Below, one piece after another: positions 27,711-36,589 of a DNA stretch of 61,886 nucleotides. The notes beneath the pieces are model-generated. The model was not told the origin of the DNA. It saw only the letters and a list, made by a program, of their open reading frames with translations, and ran no database searches. Position 1 is the stretch's first letter; the number at the start of each line of letters is the position of its first letter. Source of the DNA: an uncultured Clostridia bacterium (GTDB lineage: Bacteria; Bacillota; Clostridia; Oscillospirales; Acutalibacteraceae); the NCBI GenBank assembly GCA_947624285.1, contig CANQJS010000008.1, positions 1 through 61,886 of the forward strand, in the 5' to 3' direction. A program made the translations under genes and the position numbers.

Positions 27711-29812
27711 TATTCCTCGCTGCTCTTTTTCTTTCTCGGAGCGGGCTTTGTAAAGCCGCAGCCCTCCTTATCGGGGCAGTAGAGAATGTTGCCCTTTCTC
27801 TTGAAAAGAGACTTTCCGCATTTGGGGCAGACCTCGTCGCTCGGCGCATCCCATGTGCTGAAATTGCATTTCGGATAATTTGAGCAGCCGTAAAACGAAG
27901 TGCCGCGCTTTGTTTTCTTTTCAATCACATCGCCGCCGCATTCGGGGCACCTTGCCTTTGTTTTATAAACGAGGGGCTTTGTGTTTTTACATTCGGGATA
28001 GCCGGGGCAGGCGAGAAATTTGCCGAATCTGCCGACTTTTATAACCATATGCCTGCCGCATTTTTCGCAAATCTCGTCCGTCTCTTCCTCTTTGAGCCTT
28101 ATTTTAACGCCCTGCATTTCCTTTTTAGCCTGCTCAAGCGGAGCTTCAAATTCATTGTAATAAAGGCGTATCATATCAACATAGTTCACGCTGCCGTCGT
28201 CTATCCTGTCAAGGTCGGTTTCCATTTTTGAGGTATAGGTGACATCAACGATATTGGGTATTTTATCCTTAAGCAGCTTTGTGACCGCCTCGCCGAGCTC
28301 GGTGGGGACAAACTGCTTGCCCTCTCTTTTGATATATTCTCTTGAAAGAATGGTTGAGGTTATAGTTACATATGTGGAGGGCCTGCCAACGCCGTTTTCC
28401 TCCAACGCCTTTGTGAGGCTCGCCTCAGTGTATCTTGAGGGCGGCTGTGTGAAATGCTGATTTCCGAGAATGGATCTCAGCCTCAGAATATCGCCCTTGG
28501 CAAGCTCGGGTAGCGGAGTTTCGGTATCATCGCCGCCATCGTCCTTTAATTCCTCGTAAAGAGCCGTAAAGCCGTCAAATTTAACGGTGTAGCCGGTGGC
28601 AACGAATATATAATCGCCCGCCGCTATTTCCGCCTTGACCGTTTCCTGCACACAGCTTTCCATAAGAGAGGCTATAAAGCGCTCCCACACCAGCTTGTAT
28701 ATCTTATACTGGTCGGAGGTAAGCGAGGCTTTCACCTGCTCGGGCGTTACATTCGGCATAGTCGGGCGAATGGCCTCGTGCCCGTCCTGTATATTTCCTT
28801 TTGATTTATAGTATCTCGGCGTTTTCGGAAGATATTTTTCGCCGAAGGTGTCTTTAATATACTGATTTCCCGCCGCTCTCGCGTCCTCCGAGATACGAAG
28901 GGAGTCCGTTCTCATATATGTGATAAGACCGACTGTGCCGAGACCCGCAGCGTCAACGCCCTCGTATAGCTCCTGCGCCGCTTTCATTGTACGCTTTGCC
29001 TGAAACGAGAGCCTTCGGGAAGCCTCCTGCTGAAGCGTCGAGGTGGTAAACGGCGGAGTGGGATTTTTCTTTCTTGTTCCTTTTTTGACGGACGCAACTT
29101 CATACCGGGCGTTTTCAAGCTCCGCCAGCAGCGCATCGCTCTGTTCCTTATTTGTTATTTTAATCTTTTTGCCGTTTTTGCTGTAAACGGAGGCGGAAAA
29201 CACCTTTTTCCCGGGGGGATTCGTGAATTTCGCGTCTATTGACCAATATTCCTGCGGGACAAAGGCGCGTATTTCTTCCTCCCTATCCACTATAAGGCGC
29301 AGAGCTACAGACTGAACGCGTCCCGCGGAAAGACCGCGCCTTATCTTGTGACTGATAAACGGCGAGAGCTTATAGCCTATAAGACGATCGAGAATACGCC
29401 TTGCCTGCTGAGCGTCCACCAAATCTATATCGATAGAGCGGGGTTTGGACATTCCGTCCGTAACTCCGTGTTTTGTTATTTCATTAAATGTGACGCGGTT
29501 TTTTTCTTTGAGATCGAGCCCCAACAGAGTTGCGAGATGCCAGCTTATCGCCTCGCCCTCCCTATCGGGGTCGGTTGCAAGATAGACGCAATCCGAGGAA
29601 TCTGCCTTTTTTTTCAAATTTTTTACAAATTCCGCCTTGCCCTGTATAACTTCATACTTTGGCGCGAAATTGTTTTCTATATCAACGGAAAGCCGCTCCG
29701 CGGGGAGATCTCTGACATGCCCCATAGAGGCGACGACCTCGTAGCCCTTTCCGAGATAGCCCTTAATGTTTTTTGCCTTTGCAGGCGATTCCACAATAAC
29801 AAGTTTTGACAT
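27710..29812 (-). CDS. topA: DNA topoisomerase I
   Basis: Type IA topoisomerase that relaxes negative supercoils. TOPRIM motifs LVIVESPAKAKNIKGYL and DPDREGEAISWHL; catalytic Tyr in GLITYMRTDSLRIS. Three zinc-ribbon repeats at the C-terminus (CEKCGRHM, CPECGGDV, CPKCGKSL with their second Cys pairs); the protein ends in a basic tail. 700 aa, usual for Firmicutes. It follows dprA by 18 nt. Confidence 0.98.
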   Translation of the reverse strand: MSKLVIVESPAKAKNIKGYLGKGYEVVASMGHVRDLPAERLSVDIENNFAPKYEVIQGKAEFVKNLKKKADSSDCVYLATDPDREGEAISWHLATLLGLDLKEKNRVTFNEITKHGVTDGMSKPRSIDIDLVDAQQARRILDRLIGYKLSPFISHKIRRGLSAGRVQSVALRLIVDREEEIRAFVPQEYWSIDAKFTNPPGKKVFSASVYSKNGKKIKITNKEQSDALLAELENARYEVASVKKGTRKKNPTPPFTTSTLQQEASRRLSFQAKRTMKAAQELYEGVDAAGLGTVGLITYMRTDSLRISEDARAAGNQYIKDTFGEKYLPKTPRYYKSKGNIQDGHEAIRPTMPNVTPEQVKASLTSDQYKIYKLVWERFIASLMESCVQETVKAEIAAGDYIFVATGYTVKFDGFTALYEELKDDGGDDTETPLPELAKGDILRLRSILGNQHFTQPPSRYTEASLTKALEENGVGRPSTYVTITSTILSREYIKREGKQFVPTELGEAVTKLLKDKIPNIVDVTYTSKMETDLDRIDDGSVNYVDMIRLYYNEFEAPLEQAKKEMQGVKIRLKEEETDEICEKCGRHMVIKVGRFGKFLACPGYPECKNTKPLVYKTKARCPECGGDVIEKKTKRGTSFYGCSNYPKCNFSTWDAPSDEVCPKCGKSLFKRKGNILYCPDKEGCGFTKPAPRKKKSSEE

Positions 29813-29830
29813 ATTGTTTCTTTATTCCTT

Positions 29831-31036
29831 TCAGTTGCGTTTATATCTTTTTCCTCCGGCGCTTTGAGCGAGATCGGCTATTTCAAGCGTCGTCAGCGCG
29901 CCGAGCACCGCCGAAACGGGCATGGCGCATTTTTCTGTAATAATATCTATATGCTCAAAGCTATCCGTTAACGCCTCGTAAACAGCTTTGCAGCTTTCGC
30001 TGAGACCGAGCAGAGCTTTTTCGCGTTTTTCTATCTTTTGCCTGCCCTCTTCAAGCCTTTCAAATGAGAGTTTATCTTCCGCGGGGTTCACAATATTTGC
30101 GTTTTTATCCGCCGTTTCCTCCATAAGCTCGTTTACGGTTTTTACTTTTGACATATCGATTTTAAATCTTTCGGCATACGGAAAAAGCAGGTCGGCGGGC
30201 TTTAACGCAACCGTTGCGCCGTCCTCAATAAGCTTGTTTGTGCCCGCATAATCGGGCGAAAGTATCGAACACGGAACGGCAAAAACATCTCTGCCCTGCT
30301 CAAGCGCAAAGCCCGCTGTTATGAGACTGCCGCTCTTTACGCCTGCCTCAACAACGAGAACGCCTAACGAGAGCGCGCTTATCAGCCTGTTTCGCAGAGG
30401 AAATGTATATCGCGTTGCCTGCGTGAAAGGCTGAAATTCGGTGACGAGCGCCCCGTTTCTTTTAACTGCCTCCCTGAGCGAATGATTTACCATAAGATAG
30501 TTTGTGCCAAATCCGCAGCCGAGCACCGCCACGGTCTTACCCCTGCCGCTTATAGCGCCTCTGTGGGCGGCGGAATCAACGCCGAGAGCCCCGCCCGAAA
30601 CAACGACTGCGCCGCACAGCGCGACCCCGTTGCTCATAAGCTCCGTGACCTTAAGGGCGTATTCGCTTGCCTTTCTTGTGCCCACTATACCCAAAACCAC
30701 GCTTGAATCTATATCGGGCAGTTCGCCGTCAACATAGAGCACGGCGGGAGGATTAGAGATATCCTTCAGTCTTTCGGGGTAGCGCTCGTCGTCATAATCT
30801 ATTATCTGCCAGCCGTTTTTATCGCAAAGGCGAGCAATGTGCTCGGCATCGGCAAGCTTTATTTTTTCAAGCCTTGTTATCTGCTTTGGAACGAGGGCAG
30901 GGCTCATTTTCCAATCAAGGATATTCGCGTCAAACAGCGCTTTAACGCCGCCGAAATCGGCGATTATCTCTTTAAAATGCGCGCCCTCGCCGAGCGCCTT
31001 TTGCAGCCAAAGCCAATAAACAGCGTTTTTACTCAT
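29831..31036 (-). CDS. dprA: DNA-processing protein DprA
   Basis: Loads RecA onto incoming single-stranded DNA during transformation. Rossmann-like DNA_processg_A domain: LGIVGTRKASEYALKV, VVSGGALGVDSAAHRGAI, TRYTFPLRNRLISALS and VVEAGVKSGSLITAGFALEQGR. A C-terminal winged-helix-like domain follows a Lys/Glu-rich linker. 401 aa. The stop of the upstream SpoU gene immediately precedes its ATG. A second competence-type gene (TfoX-like) lies at the window edge. Confidence 0.95.
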   Translation of the reverse strand: MSKNAVYWLWLQKALGEGAHFKEIIADFGGVKALFDANILDWKMSPALVPKQITRLEKIKLADAEHIARLCDKNGWQIIDYDDERYPERLKDISNPPAVLYVDGELPDIDSSVVLGIVGTRKASEYALKVTELMSNGVALCGAVVVSGGALGVDSAAHRGAISGRGKTVAVLGCGFGTNYLMVNHSLREAVKRNGALVTEFQPFTQATRYTFPLRNRLISALSLGVLVVEAGVKSGSLITAGFALEQGRDVFAVPCSILSPDYAGTNKLIEDGATVALKPADLLFPYAERFKIDMSKVKTVNELMEETADKNANIVNPAEDKLSFERLEEGRQKIEKREKALLGLSESCKAVYEALTDSFEHIDIITEKCAMPVSAVLGALTTLEIADLAQSAGGKRYKRN

Positions 31037-31819
31037 TTATTTTCCCCGCACCATTTCCCACATAACTATAGCGCCCGCAGTTGAGGCGTTCAGGCTTTCA
31101 GCCCTGCCGGGCATATTTATCGTTATCAATTCATCGGCGGCGTTTTTTACTTCGTCGGAAACGCCGTTTGCCTCGTTGCCTATCACGCAGATTGATGATG
31201 CGGGAAAACTCACGGCGGTGACATCCCGCGCGTTACCGGACGGCACGGCGGCGTAAACCGAAAAGCCCGCCGCCCTTGCCTTATCAATATCCGCCGCAAG
31301 ATCAAGGCTCGGTATAACGGGCAGCCTTAAAATACTGCCCATAGAGGCTCTTAGCGCTTTTGGGTTATACGCATCACAGCAGGAAAAGCATATTGCGCCG
31401 TCTATTCCGAGAGCCTCCGCCGTTCTGATCAGCGCGCCTAAGTTTGACGGGTCTTGTATTCTGTCCAGCGCGATATATTTTTTGTCTTTTTCGATCTCGG
31501 CGGTTTTCTTTTGCATTTCGCAAATACAGAAAACACCCTGCGTGCTCTGCGTGCCGCCCAGCTTTTCGGCGGCTTCCTCAGAAATAAAATATGCGCTGTC
31601 GGAGATTTTAACCATTTTTTCAAATTGAGCGGGGTATTTCTCCGCCGCTTTCTCGGTTATTAGAAAATGCGTTACGGCGGTATCGGAATTAAGAGCGTCA
31701 AAACACAGCCTTGCGCCCTCAAGGACGAATTTTTGCTCCGAAATTCTCGCCCTGTGGGAGGTGAAAAGCTTTTTCGCGTACTTTATAAGCTCGTTGTTTT
31801 TGCTTGTTATCTTTTCCAT
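31037..31819 (-). CDS. TrmH/SpoU family RNA 2'-O-ribose methyltransferase
   Basis: SPOUT-class methyltransferase acting on rRNA or tRNA. Seen: an N-terminal RNA-binding extension, then ALDRIQDPSNLGALIRTAEA, VIGNEANGVSDEV and the knot motif INMPGRAESLNASTAGAIVMWE. ATG 31819 (261 aa) is preferred, preceded by GGGCGGAAT; the longer reading starts with a hydrophobic run inside the rplT terminator region. The target nucleotide cannot be told (RlmB-like). It heads the run through dprA, topA and trmFO. Confidence 0.92.
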   Translation of the reverse strand: MEKITSKNNELIKYAKKLFTSHRARISEQKFVLEGARLCFDALNSDTAVTHFLITEKAAEKYPAQFEKMVKISDSAYFISEEAAEKLGGTQSTQGVFCICEMQKKTAEIEKDKKYIALDRIQDPSNLGALIRTAEALGIDGAICFSCCDAYNPKALRASMGSILRLPVIPSLDLAADIDKARAAGFSVYAAVPSGNARDVTAVSFPASSICVIGNEANGVSDEVKNAADELITINMPGRAESLNASTAGAIVMWEMVRGK

Positions 31820-31904
31820 ATTCCGCCCGCGCTCTTTTTCGAGTATTTTAAGATATAAATTATAATACATTATAAGGGAAAAAAGTGCAACACTTAAAAA
31901 TAAA

Positions 31905-31931
31905 AAAGGCAAAGAATTTTCCTTTGCCTTT
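31905..31931 (-). terminator. Terminator of infC-rpmI-rplT
   Basis: A perfect 10-bp stem AAAGGCAAAG/CTTTGCCTTT (905-914 with 922-931 in this block) followed on the minus strand by a long T-rich run. It lies 12 nt past the rplT stop. Confidence 0.85.
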
Positions 31932-31942
31932 AAAATATCAAC

Positions 31943-32296
31943 TTACAGCGCCGACTTTGCGGTTTCAACAAGTGAAGAAAAGCCCTGAGCGTCCGCTACG
32001 GCGATCTCCGCGAGCATCTTTCTGTTGAGCTCAACGCCCGCCTTTTTAAGCCCATTCATAAATGTTGAATAGTTCATACCGTTTGCCTTGCACGCCGCAG
32101 AAATACGGCTGATCCAAAGACGGCGGAATTCTCTTTTTCTCTGCTTTCTGCCGATATAGGCATACTGACCGCTTTTCATAACAGCCTGCTTGGCGGTTTT
32201 GAAAAGACTGTGCTTGCTGCCGTAATAGCCCTTTGCTGCTTTTAATACTCTTTTTCTTCTTTTACGGGTGGCCAAAGCGCCTTTTACTCTTGCCAT
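31943..32296 (-). CDS. rplT: 50S ribosomal protein L20
   Basis: Large-subunit assembly protein and, in many bacteria, autogenous repressor of its own operon. 117 aa, begins [19 protein letters not shown], with [14 protein letters not shown] and [16 protein letters not shown]. Last gene of the conserved infC-rpmI-rplT operon. Confidence 0.99.
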   Translation of the reverse strand: MARVKGALATRKRRKRVLKAAKGYYGSKHSLFKTAKQAVMKSGQYAYIGRKQRKREFRRLWISRISAACKANGMNYSTFMNGLKKAGVELNRKMLAEIAVADAQGFSSLVETAKSAL

Positions 32297-32346
32297 AACT
32301 TAAATACCTCCGATAATAATGATTTCCTTAACCTGCCGCAATCGGT

Positions 32347-32544
32347 TTATTTGTAAGGAATAAGTCTTTTCATCTGCCTTTGATTTGTAACATCGCCGAC
32401 AGTGGTTTTGCGAAGATTTCTCTTGCGCTTTGTTGATTTTTTCGTAAGAATGTGTGAGGTGTAAGCATGAGCGCGCTTAACCTTGCCGCTTTTCGTTGTT
32501 TTGAAACGCTTTTTTGCGCCGCTGTGTGTTTTGATTTTAGGCAT
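32347..32544 (-). CDS. rpmI: 50S ribosomal protein L35
   Basis: 65 aa, begins [20 protein letters not shown] and contains [19 protein letters not shown], a textbook L35. Between infC and rplT as expected. Confidence 0.99.
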   Translation of the reverse strand: MPKIKTHSGAKKRFKTTKSGKVKRAHAYTSHILTKKSTKRKRNLRKTTVGDVTNQRQMKRLIPYK

Positions 32545-32564
32545 AATTTATTCCTCCCTGTGAT

Positions 32565-33083
32565 TTACTTGCTTTGCTTTGAGGACAGAAACATAAGTAT
32601 CTGCCTGCCTTCGAGCTTAGGTGCCTTATCAACGCTGATTTCTTCGCCGAGAGCGGCGGCAAACCTTTCCATATTGCCGACGCCTATATCGGAATGAGCC
32701 ATTTCGCGACCGCGCAACCGTATTGAGACCTTGAGTTTATCGCCCTTTGAAAGGAATTTCTTTGCCTGATTGACCTTCGTATTAAAATCGCCGATGTCAA
32801 TGTTCAAAGAAAGGCGTATTTCCTTAGTCTCTATCGTTTTTTGCTTTTTGCGATTTTCCTTTTCCCGTTTGGACTGTTCGTAGCGGAACTTGCTGTAATC
32901 CATTATTTTAACTACGGGAGGCTTAGCCTGGGGAGCGATTTTTACCAAATCCATTCCCCTTTTTTCTGCCTCGCTCAGCGCTTCTTTAGCGCTCATAATA
33001 CCGAGCTGTTCGCCCTGTGCGGTTATAACACGAAGTTCCTTATCTCTGATTTCGCCGTTAAGCTGCGGAGCTTCCTTGCCGAT
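32565..33083 (-). CDS. infC: Translation initiation factor IF-3 (probable ATC start)
   Basis: IF-3 checks start codons and initiator tRNA on the 30S subunit. The N-domain begins EAPQLNGEIRDKELRVITAQ, then GMDLVKIAPQAKPPVVKIMDYSKFRYE and the C-domain DIGDFNTKVNQAKKFL to the FLSSK end. The nearest conventional in-frame start, GTG 33092, uses the last G of the AAGGGG ribosome site (33097-33092) and cannot be correctly spaced. The ATC at 33083 is eight bases from that site. An ATC start would match the known self-regulation of infC through rare AUU/AUC-type codons. Start choice is inference. Confidence 0.93.
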   Translation of the reverse strand: MGKEAPQLNGEIRDKELRVITAQGEQLGIMSAKEALSEAEKRGMDLVKIAPQAKPPVVKIMDYSKFRYEQSKREKENRKKQKTIETKEIRLSLNIDIGDFNTKVNQAKKFLSKGDKLKVSIRLRGREMAHSDIGVGNMERFAAALGEEISVDKAPKLEGRQILMFLSSKQSK

Positions 33084-33210
33084 AGATAACACCCCTTAAA
33101 CAAATATAAGTGCGAACACAAAATGCCCGCACTTCAACCGTTTTACAAATTGAATATTGCCCTTTTTGCCTGCGCTTAAGGGGAGAACGAGCTGTGTTCT
33201 TCTTTGTTGT
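33084..33210 (-). promoter_or_regulatory. 5' leader of infC-rpmI-rplT (L20-leader candidate)
   Basis: About 127 nt between the predicted transcription start and infC. It contains a 7-bp stem AAGTGCG/CGCACTT (ends at about 33107 and 33133) just before the ribosome site, plus a purine-rich segment. In Firmicutes this position carries the L20-binding leader; I place it by position only, since I cannot fold it or match a covariance model. Confidence 0.45.
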
Positions 33211-33216
33211 GAAAAT

Positions 33217-33245
33217 ATATTAGCACAGGAAAAAGCATTTGTCAA
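33217..33245 (-). promoter_or_regulatory. Consensus sigma-A promoter of infC operon
   Basis: Minus strand: -35 TTGACA (33245-33240), exactly 17 nt, -10 TAATAT (33222-33217). It overlaps the folA stop codon region. Confidence 0.88.
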
Positions 33246-33721
33246 CAAATTTTTTCGTAAAGAATATGGCTGTATTTCACGCCGTTTTCGCACTGCTCTG
33301 AAAGGACTTGCCTGCTCCAGCGCGATTTATCAAATTCGGGAAAAAAAGTATCGGCGTCGGCGCATTCGGCGTCAACCTCCGTAAGATAGAGCTTTTGGGC
33401 ATATTTCAAAAACTCCCTGTAAATCATTCCGCCGCCTATGACGAAAACATTGTCGTTTTCGCAAAGCCTCAGCGCTTCCTCAACGCTTTTGCAGACCTCC
33501 GCGCCGGGCGCGCTGTAATCCCCGTTTCGGGAAATTACAATATTGCGCCTGTTGGGAAGAGCCCTCGGCAGTGATTCAAATGTTTTTCTGCCCATCACAA
33601 CGGTGCTGCCCGTTGTGGTCTCCTTAAAAAATCTCATATCGCCGTGCAGGCGGAAAATGAGCTCGTTGCCCCTGCCTATCTCGTTGTTTTTGCCCACGGC
33701 GGCAATCATTGAAACGGTCAT
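33242..33721 (-). CDS. folA: Dihydrofolate reductase
   Basis: Reduces dihydrofolate to tetrahydrofolate, recycling the dihydrofolate made by ThyA. 159 aa, begins MTVSMIAAVGKNNEIGRGNELIFRL in family pattern, with MGRKTFESLPRALPNRRNIV and the NADPH loop FVIGGGMIYREFL. It lies 8 nt after thyA, the usual thyA-folA pairing. GGAGAG precedes ATG 33721. Confidence 0.97.
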   Translation of the reverse strand: MTVSMIAAVGKNNEIGRGNELIFRLHGDMRFFKETTTGSTVVMGRKTFESLPRALPNRRNIVISRNGDYSAPGAEVCKSVEEALRLCENDNVFVIGGGMIYREFLKYAQKLYLTEVDAECADADTFFPEFDKSRWSRQVLSEQCENGVKYSHILYEKIC

Positions 33722-33729
33722 AAGCTCTC

Positions 33730-34632
33730 CTACTGCGCTATGGGAAAAGCTATCTTCCCCATATGCTTATAATCTATCAGCTTAACATCGGCGCAGTCGG
33801 CGCTGTTGTCAAATTCAAAGAAATCGGTCACCTCGGGATTGAGCCACAGCTTCGGCGCGGGTAAATCGCCCTGCTCGTTAAAGCGGCGTAGCTGTTCCTT
33901 TATTCCGTCGATTTGATTTACATAGATATGAGCGTCCTTAATGCTCCAGTCTATCGTGCCGGGCTTAAGACCGCATACCTGCGCCAGCATACACAGCAGC
34001 ACGGCGTATTGGGTGACATTGAACGGCAGACCGAGCGGCACATCACAGCTTCGCTGATGCACCCAGCAGTTGAGCCTGCCGTCTGTAACATCCCATTCGC
34101 TGCTCCAAACGCAGCTCGGCAAAACGGCGGTGTCAAGATAATCGTCCTGCCACAGGGTCATAAGCATACGCCTGTCCTGCGGGTAATGCTTCAGCTTATC
34201 TATCAGCCTTTGGGTCATCTGAAATTTTCTTACTATATAGCCGTAAGCAGTGCCGATGGTGTGGGCGTATTCCTTGCCGAAATTCTTATGTACTGTGGTT
34301 TTTACGAGCTTTCCGCTGTCGTCCGGCATCATTTGCTCCGCGGTCCATATTCCGTTTTCGTCTATCTCCCACTCGTTCCATATTTTCACATTCCTGCTTT
34401 GCAGCCATCTGACATCGTTTGACTGCGCCTGATATATCCACAGCATTTCAAGCACCGCCTGCCGTATGAAAAGCTGCTTTGTGGTGAGTATCGGAAATTC
34501 CTTTGAAAGGTCAAAATGAAAGTGATGGGTGGGTATTTTGACGGTATCCACCCCTGTTCTGTTTTCAACTCTTGTGCCCTCGTCAAGTATCTTTTGGCAA
34601 AGACCGAGATAATCCTTATCCCATTGTGACAT
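33730..34632 (-). CDS. thyA: Thymidylate synthase
   Basis: Makes dTMP from dUMP and methylene-tetrahydrofolate. The active-site Cys lies in VLPSCVWSSEWDV, followed by the dUMP-binding QRSCDVPLGLPFNVTQYA and DAHIYVNQ motifs. 300 aa. The active-site context differs slightly from the common LPPCH form (SCVWSS), as in some larger ThyA variants. It overlaps nothing and is 21 nt after mltG. Confidence 0.95.
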   Translation of the reverse strand: MSQWDKDYLGLCQKILDEGTRVENRTGVDTVKIPTHHFHFDLSKEFPILTTKQLFIRQAVLEMLWIYQAQSNDVRWLQSRNVKIWNEWEIDENGIWTAEQMMPDDSGKLVKTTVHKNFGKEYAHTIGTAYGYIVRKFQMTQRLIDKLKHYPQDRRMLMTLWQDDYLDTAVLPSCVWSSEWDVTDGRLNCWVHQRSCDVPLGLPFNVTQYAVLLCMLAQVCGLKPGTIDWSIKDAHIYVNQIDGIKEQLRRFNEQGDLPAPKLWLNPEVTDFFEFDNSADCADVKLIDYKHMGKIAFPIAQ

Positions 34633-34653
34633 AAATCATTCTTCCTTCCATTA

Positions 34654-35685
34654 TCATTTCCAAGGATACTGCTCCTTGAGGCGTTCAAATTCCGCTCCCG
34701 TGGCGGCAAAATGAAATTCGCCGTTAAGGTCGGAGAAAAAGTAAATATAATCCGTTTTCGGGTGAGCGATAACGGCGTCCGTTATCTCCGTGCCCGAATT
34801 TGTTATAGGCCCCGAAGGGAGCGCGGGGCATCTGTAGGTATAGTAAGAGTCGTAAACGCTCCTTGAAAAACCGTGGTCGAGCAGTGATTTCGCGTAAAAA
34901 TAGGTGACATCGCACTGAAGCTTCATGCCCCTATCGAGCCTGTTGATGAGGGCGGAGGCGATGTTTGCGGCGCTTCCCGCGGTCAGAGCCTCCTCTTGAA
35001 CGATCGAGCACAGCGTTATAAACTCATAGAGAGTCATACCGTTTTCCTCGCAGTAATCGAGGATCTTTGAGCTGAGGCGGCTGTCAAACGCGTCGAGCAT
35101 TTCCGCTACAACATCCTTTGCGGGCGTGTTTTCGCCCAAATCATATGTGGCGGGGAAAAGAAAGCCCTCCAAAATAAAGCCAATATTTTCCCTGCTTTGG
35201 GGAAAATCCTCAAGCCAATCGTAATCATAACCATCGGTGGTCGATACGGCGGCGTAAAAATCCTCGGCGGAGCAAATTCCGTTTTCCTCAAGGGTTTTGG
35301 CGATATCAAATACATTATAGCCCTCGGGTATCGCCACCCTCACGGTTTTGTGGCTTATATCGGGGTTTTGCAGCTTTTGGGCTATCTCCTCATAGCTCAT
35401 TGCGGAATTGAGGTTGTATTCGCCGTTTATAAATATGAAATCGGGATAATGCCTGTCCATCCACATAGTCCAAACGGAATTGTCGATAACTATGCCGTTA
35501 TTCATCAGCTTGTCCGCAACCTGATACTCAAAATCGTTTTCTTTTATGCTAAGGGTGTATTGCTTAGGCTCGCCGCTTTCCGCGCCGTTTATATCGTTCT
35601 TTACGGCTGTGTATATCCAAATAACCGCCCCTAAAACCGCTATGGCAATAATGACGGCGATGATTATAACCGCTTTTTTCTTCAT
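34654..35685 (-). CDS. mltG: Endolytic murein transglycosylase MltG
   Basis: Cleaves nascent peptidoglycan glycan strands at the membrane. One N-terminal membrane segment (KKKAVIIIAVIIAIAVLGAV) then the YceG domain, with IPEGYNVFDIAKTLEENG and the catalytic Glu in CSIVQEEALTAG. ATG 35685 (343 aa) is preceded by AGGAGG; a 50-codon longer reading has no ribosome site. The stop is 21 nt before thyA. Confidence 0.93.
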   Translation of the reverse strand: MKKKAVIIIAVIIAIAVLGAVIWIYTAVKNDINGAESGEPKQYTLSIKENDFEYQVADKLMNNGIVIDNSVWTMWMDRHYPDFIFINGEYNLNSAMSYEEIAQKLQNPDISHKTVRVAIPEGYNVFDIAKTLEENGICSAEDFYAAVSTTDGYDYDWLEDFPQSRENIGFILEGFLFPATYDLGENTPAKDVVAEMLDAFDSRLSSKILDYCEENGMTLYEFITLCSIVQEEALTAGSAANIASALINRLDRGMKLQCDVTYFYAKSLLDHGFSRSVYDSYYTYRCPALPSGPITNSGTEITDAVIAHPKTDYIYFFSDLNGEFHFAATGAEFERLKEQYPWK

Positions 35686-35765
35686 ATTCCAAACCTCCTG
35701 TGCCTTGAGCGTAATCGCGCTGCTCAAAGCGAATGCCGGCTGTAATTGCGACTTTATCGCCATTT

Positions 35766-35909
35766 TTAACAGACCGTTTTCAAGCCGGCACGGGAAAATC
35801 CCGCCGCATTCATATCCGCCATCCCGCCTTGGCAAGCTCTTTTAAAGCTCACTCTTTCGGTAAGCGGGAACTGTGGAGCATATGAGCTTTGTTTTCCTTT
35901 TGGCTTCAT
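35766..35909 (-). CDS. Possible 47-aa ORF in the mltG leader
   Basis: In the 324-nt stretch between the Nudix gene and mltG an ORF runs from ATG 35909 to TAA 35766, starting MKPKGKQSSYAPQFPLTERV. A -10-like TATAAT is upstream near 35945 but no clear ribosome site. It may be a leader peptide, a small gene or chance. The rest of the stretch has no other feature I can name. Confidence 0.2.
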   Translation of the reverse strand: MKPKGKQSSYAPQFPLTERVSFKRACQGGMADMNAAGFSRAGLKTVC

Positions 35910-36009
35910 TATTTTTACATCTCAATTATTGAACGATAATATTATACCAAATTATCATATAAAAGCAAATAAAAAATGCCGCCGTTTACAAAGAAAACAG
36001 CCGTGTTAT

Positions 36010-36522
36010 TCAGAATTTGCGGGCAACATCGGTGAAAAAGTAGCTTAATGTATCTACGGAATTTCCCTTATCAAAAAGCGCTTTAAATTCCTCGGCAGTG
36101 ACCCACTTTGTTGTTTTGACTTCGGCGGACAAAGCGTTTTTTAGATTTACCTCGCCGTCATATTCAAAGAGCCACACTTCCATAATATCGTTAAACGGCT
36201 TGCCGTCCACGGTTTTTCGCACACGCGAAAACAGCAATTTTCCGCTTTCGGGAGAAAGATCTATCCCTACCTCCTCCTTTACTTCACGAATAGCGCCCTG
36301 AAGGCTTGTTTCTCCCTTTAACACCGAGCCGCCGACGCATTCCCATTTAAGAGGGAAGGTCGGGCGGTCGGCCGCGCGCTGAGATATGAGCCACCGGCCT
36401 TTTGAATTTTTTATCCATATATGGACAACAAGATGAAAAAAGCCGTTCGGTATCTTTTCGCCTCTTATATGCGTTTTGCCTGTAAGCTCGCGGTTTTCTG
36501 TATATAAATCCCAAAGCTCCAT
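36010..36522 (-). CDS. Nudix hydrolase
   Basis: 170 aa with a complete Nudix box, GSVLKGETSLQGAIREVKEE followed by VGI, the metal site for cleaving nucleoside diphosphate-linked substrates. The N-terminus (MELWDLYTENRELTG...GFFHLVVHIWI) resembles IPP-isomerase-like Nudix enzymes. The substrate is unknown. It stands alone between the SCP2 operon terminator and mltG. Confidence 0.88.
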   Translation of the reverse strand: MELWDLYTENRELTGKTHIRGEKIPNGFFHLVVHIWIKNSKGRWLISQRAADRPTFPLKWECVGGSVLKGETSLQGAIREVKEEVGIDLSPESGKLLFSRVRKTVDGKPFNDIMEVWLFEYDGEVNLKNALSAEVKTTKWVTAEEFKALFDKGNSVDTLSYFFTDVARKF

Positions 36523-36544
36523 AAAAATTTCCTCCTATGAAATA

Positions 36545-36571
36545 ACAAAGCGAGGAATGACCTCGCTTTGT
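36545..36571 (-). terminator. Terminator of the SCP2/transketolase operon
   Basis: A perfect 11-bp stem ACAAAGCGAGG/CCTCGCTTTGT (36545-36555 with 36561-36571), AATGA loop, 19 nt after the last gene, followed by TTATTTC on the minus strand. Confidence 0.75.
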
Positions 36572-36589
36572 ATGTTGCCGTATCTTGGT

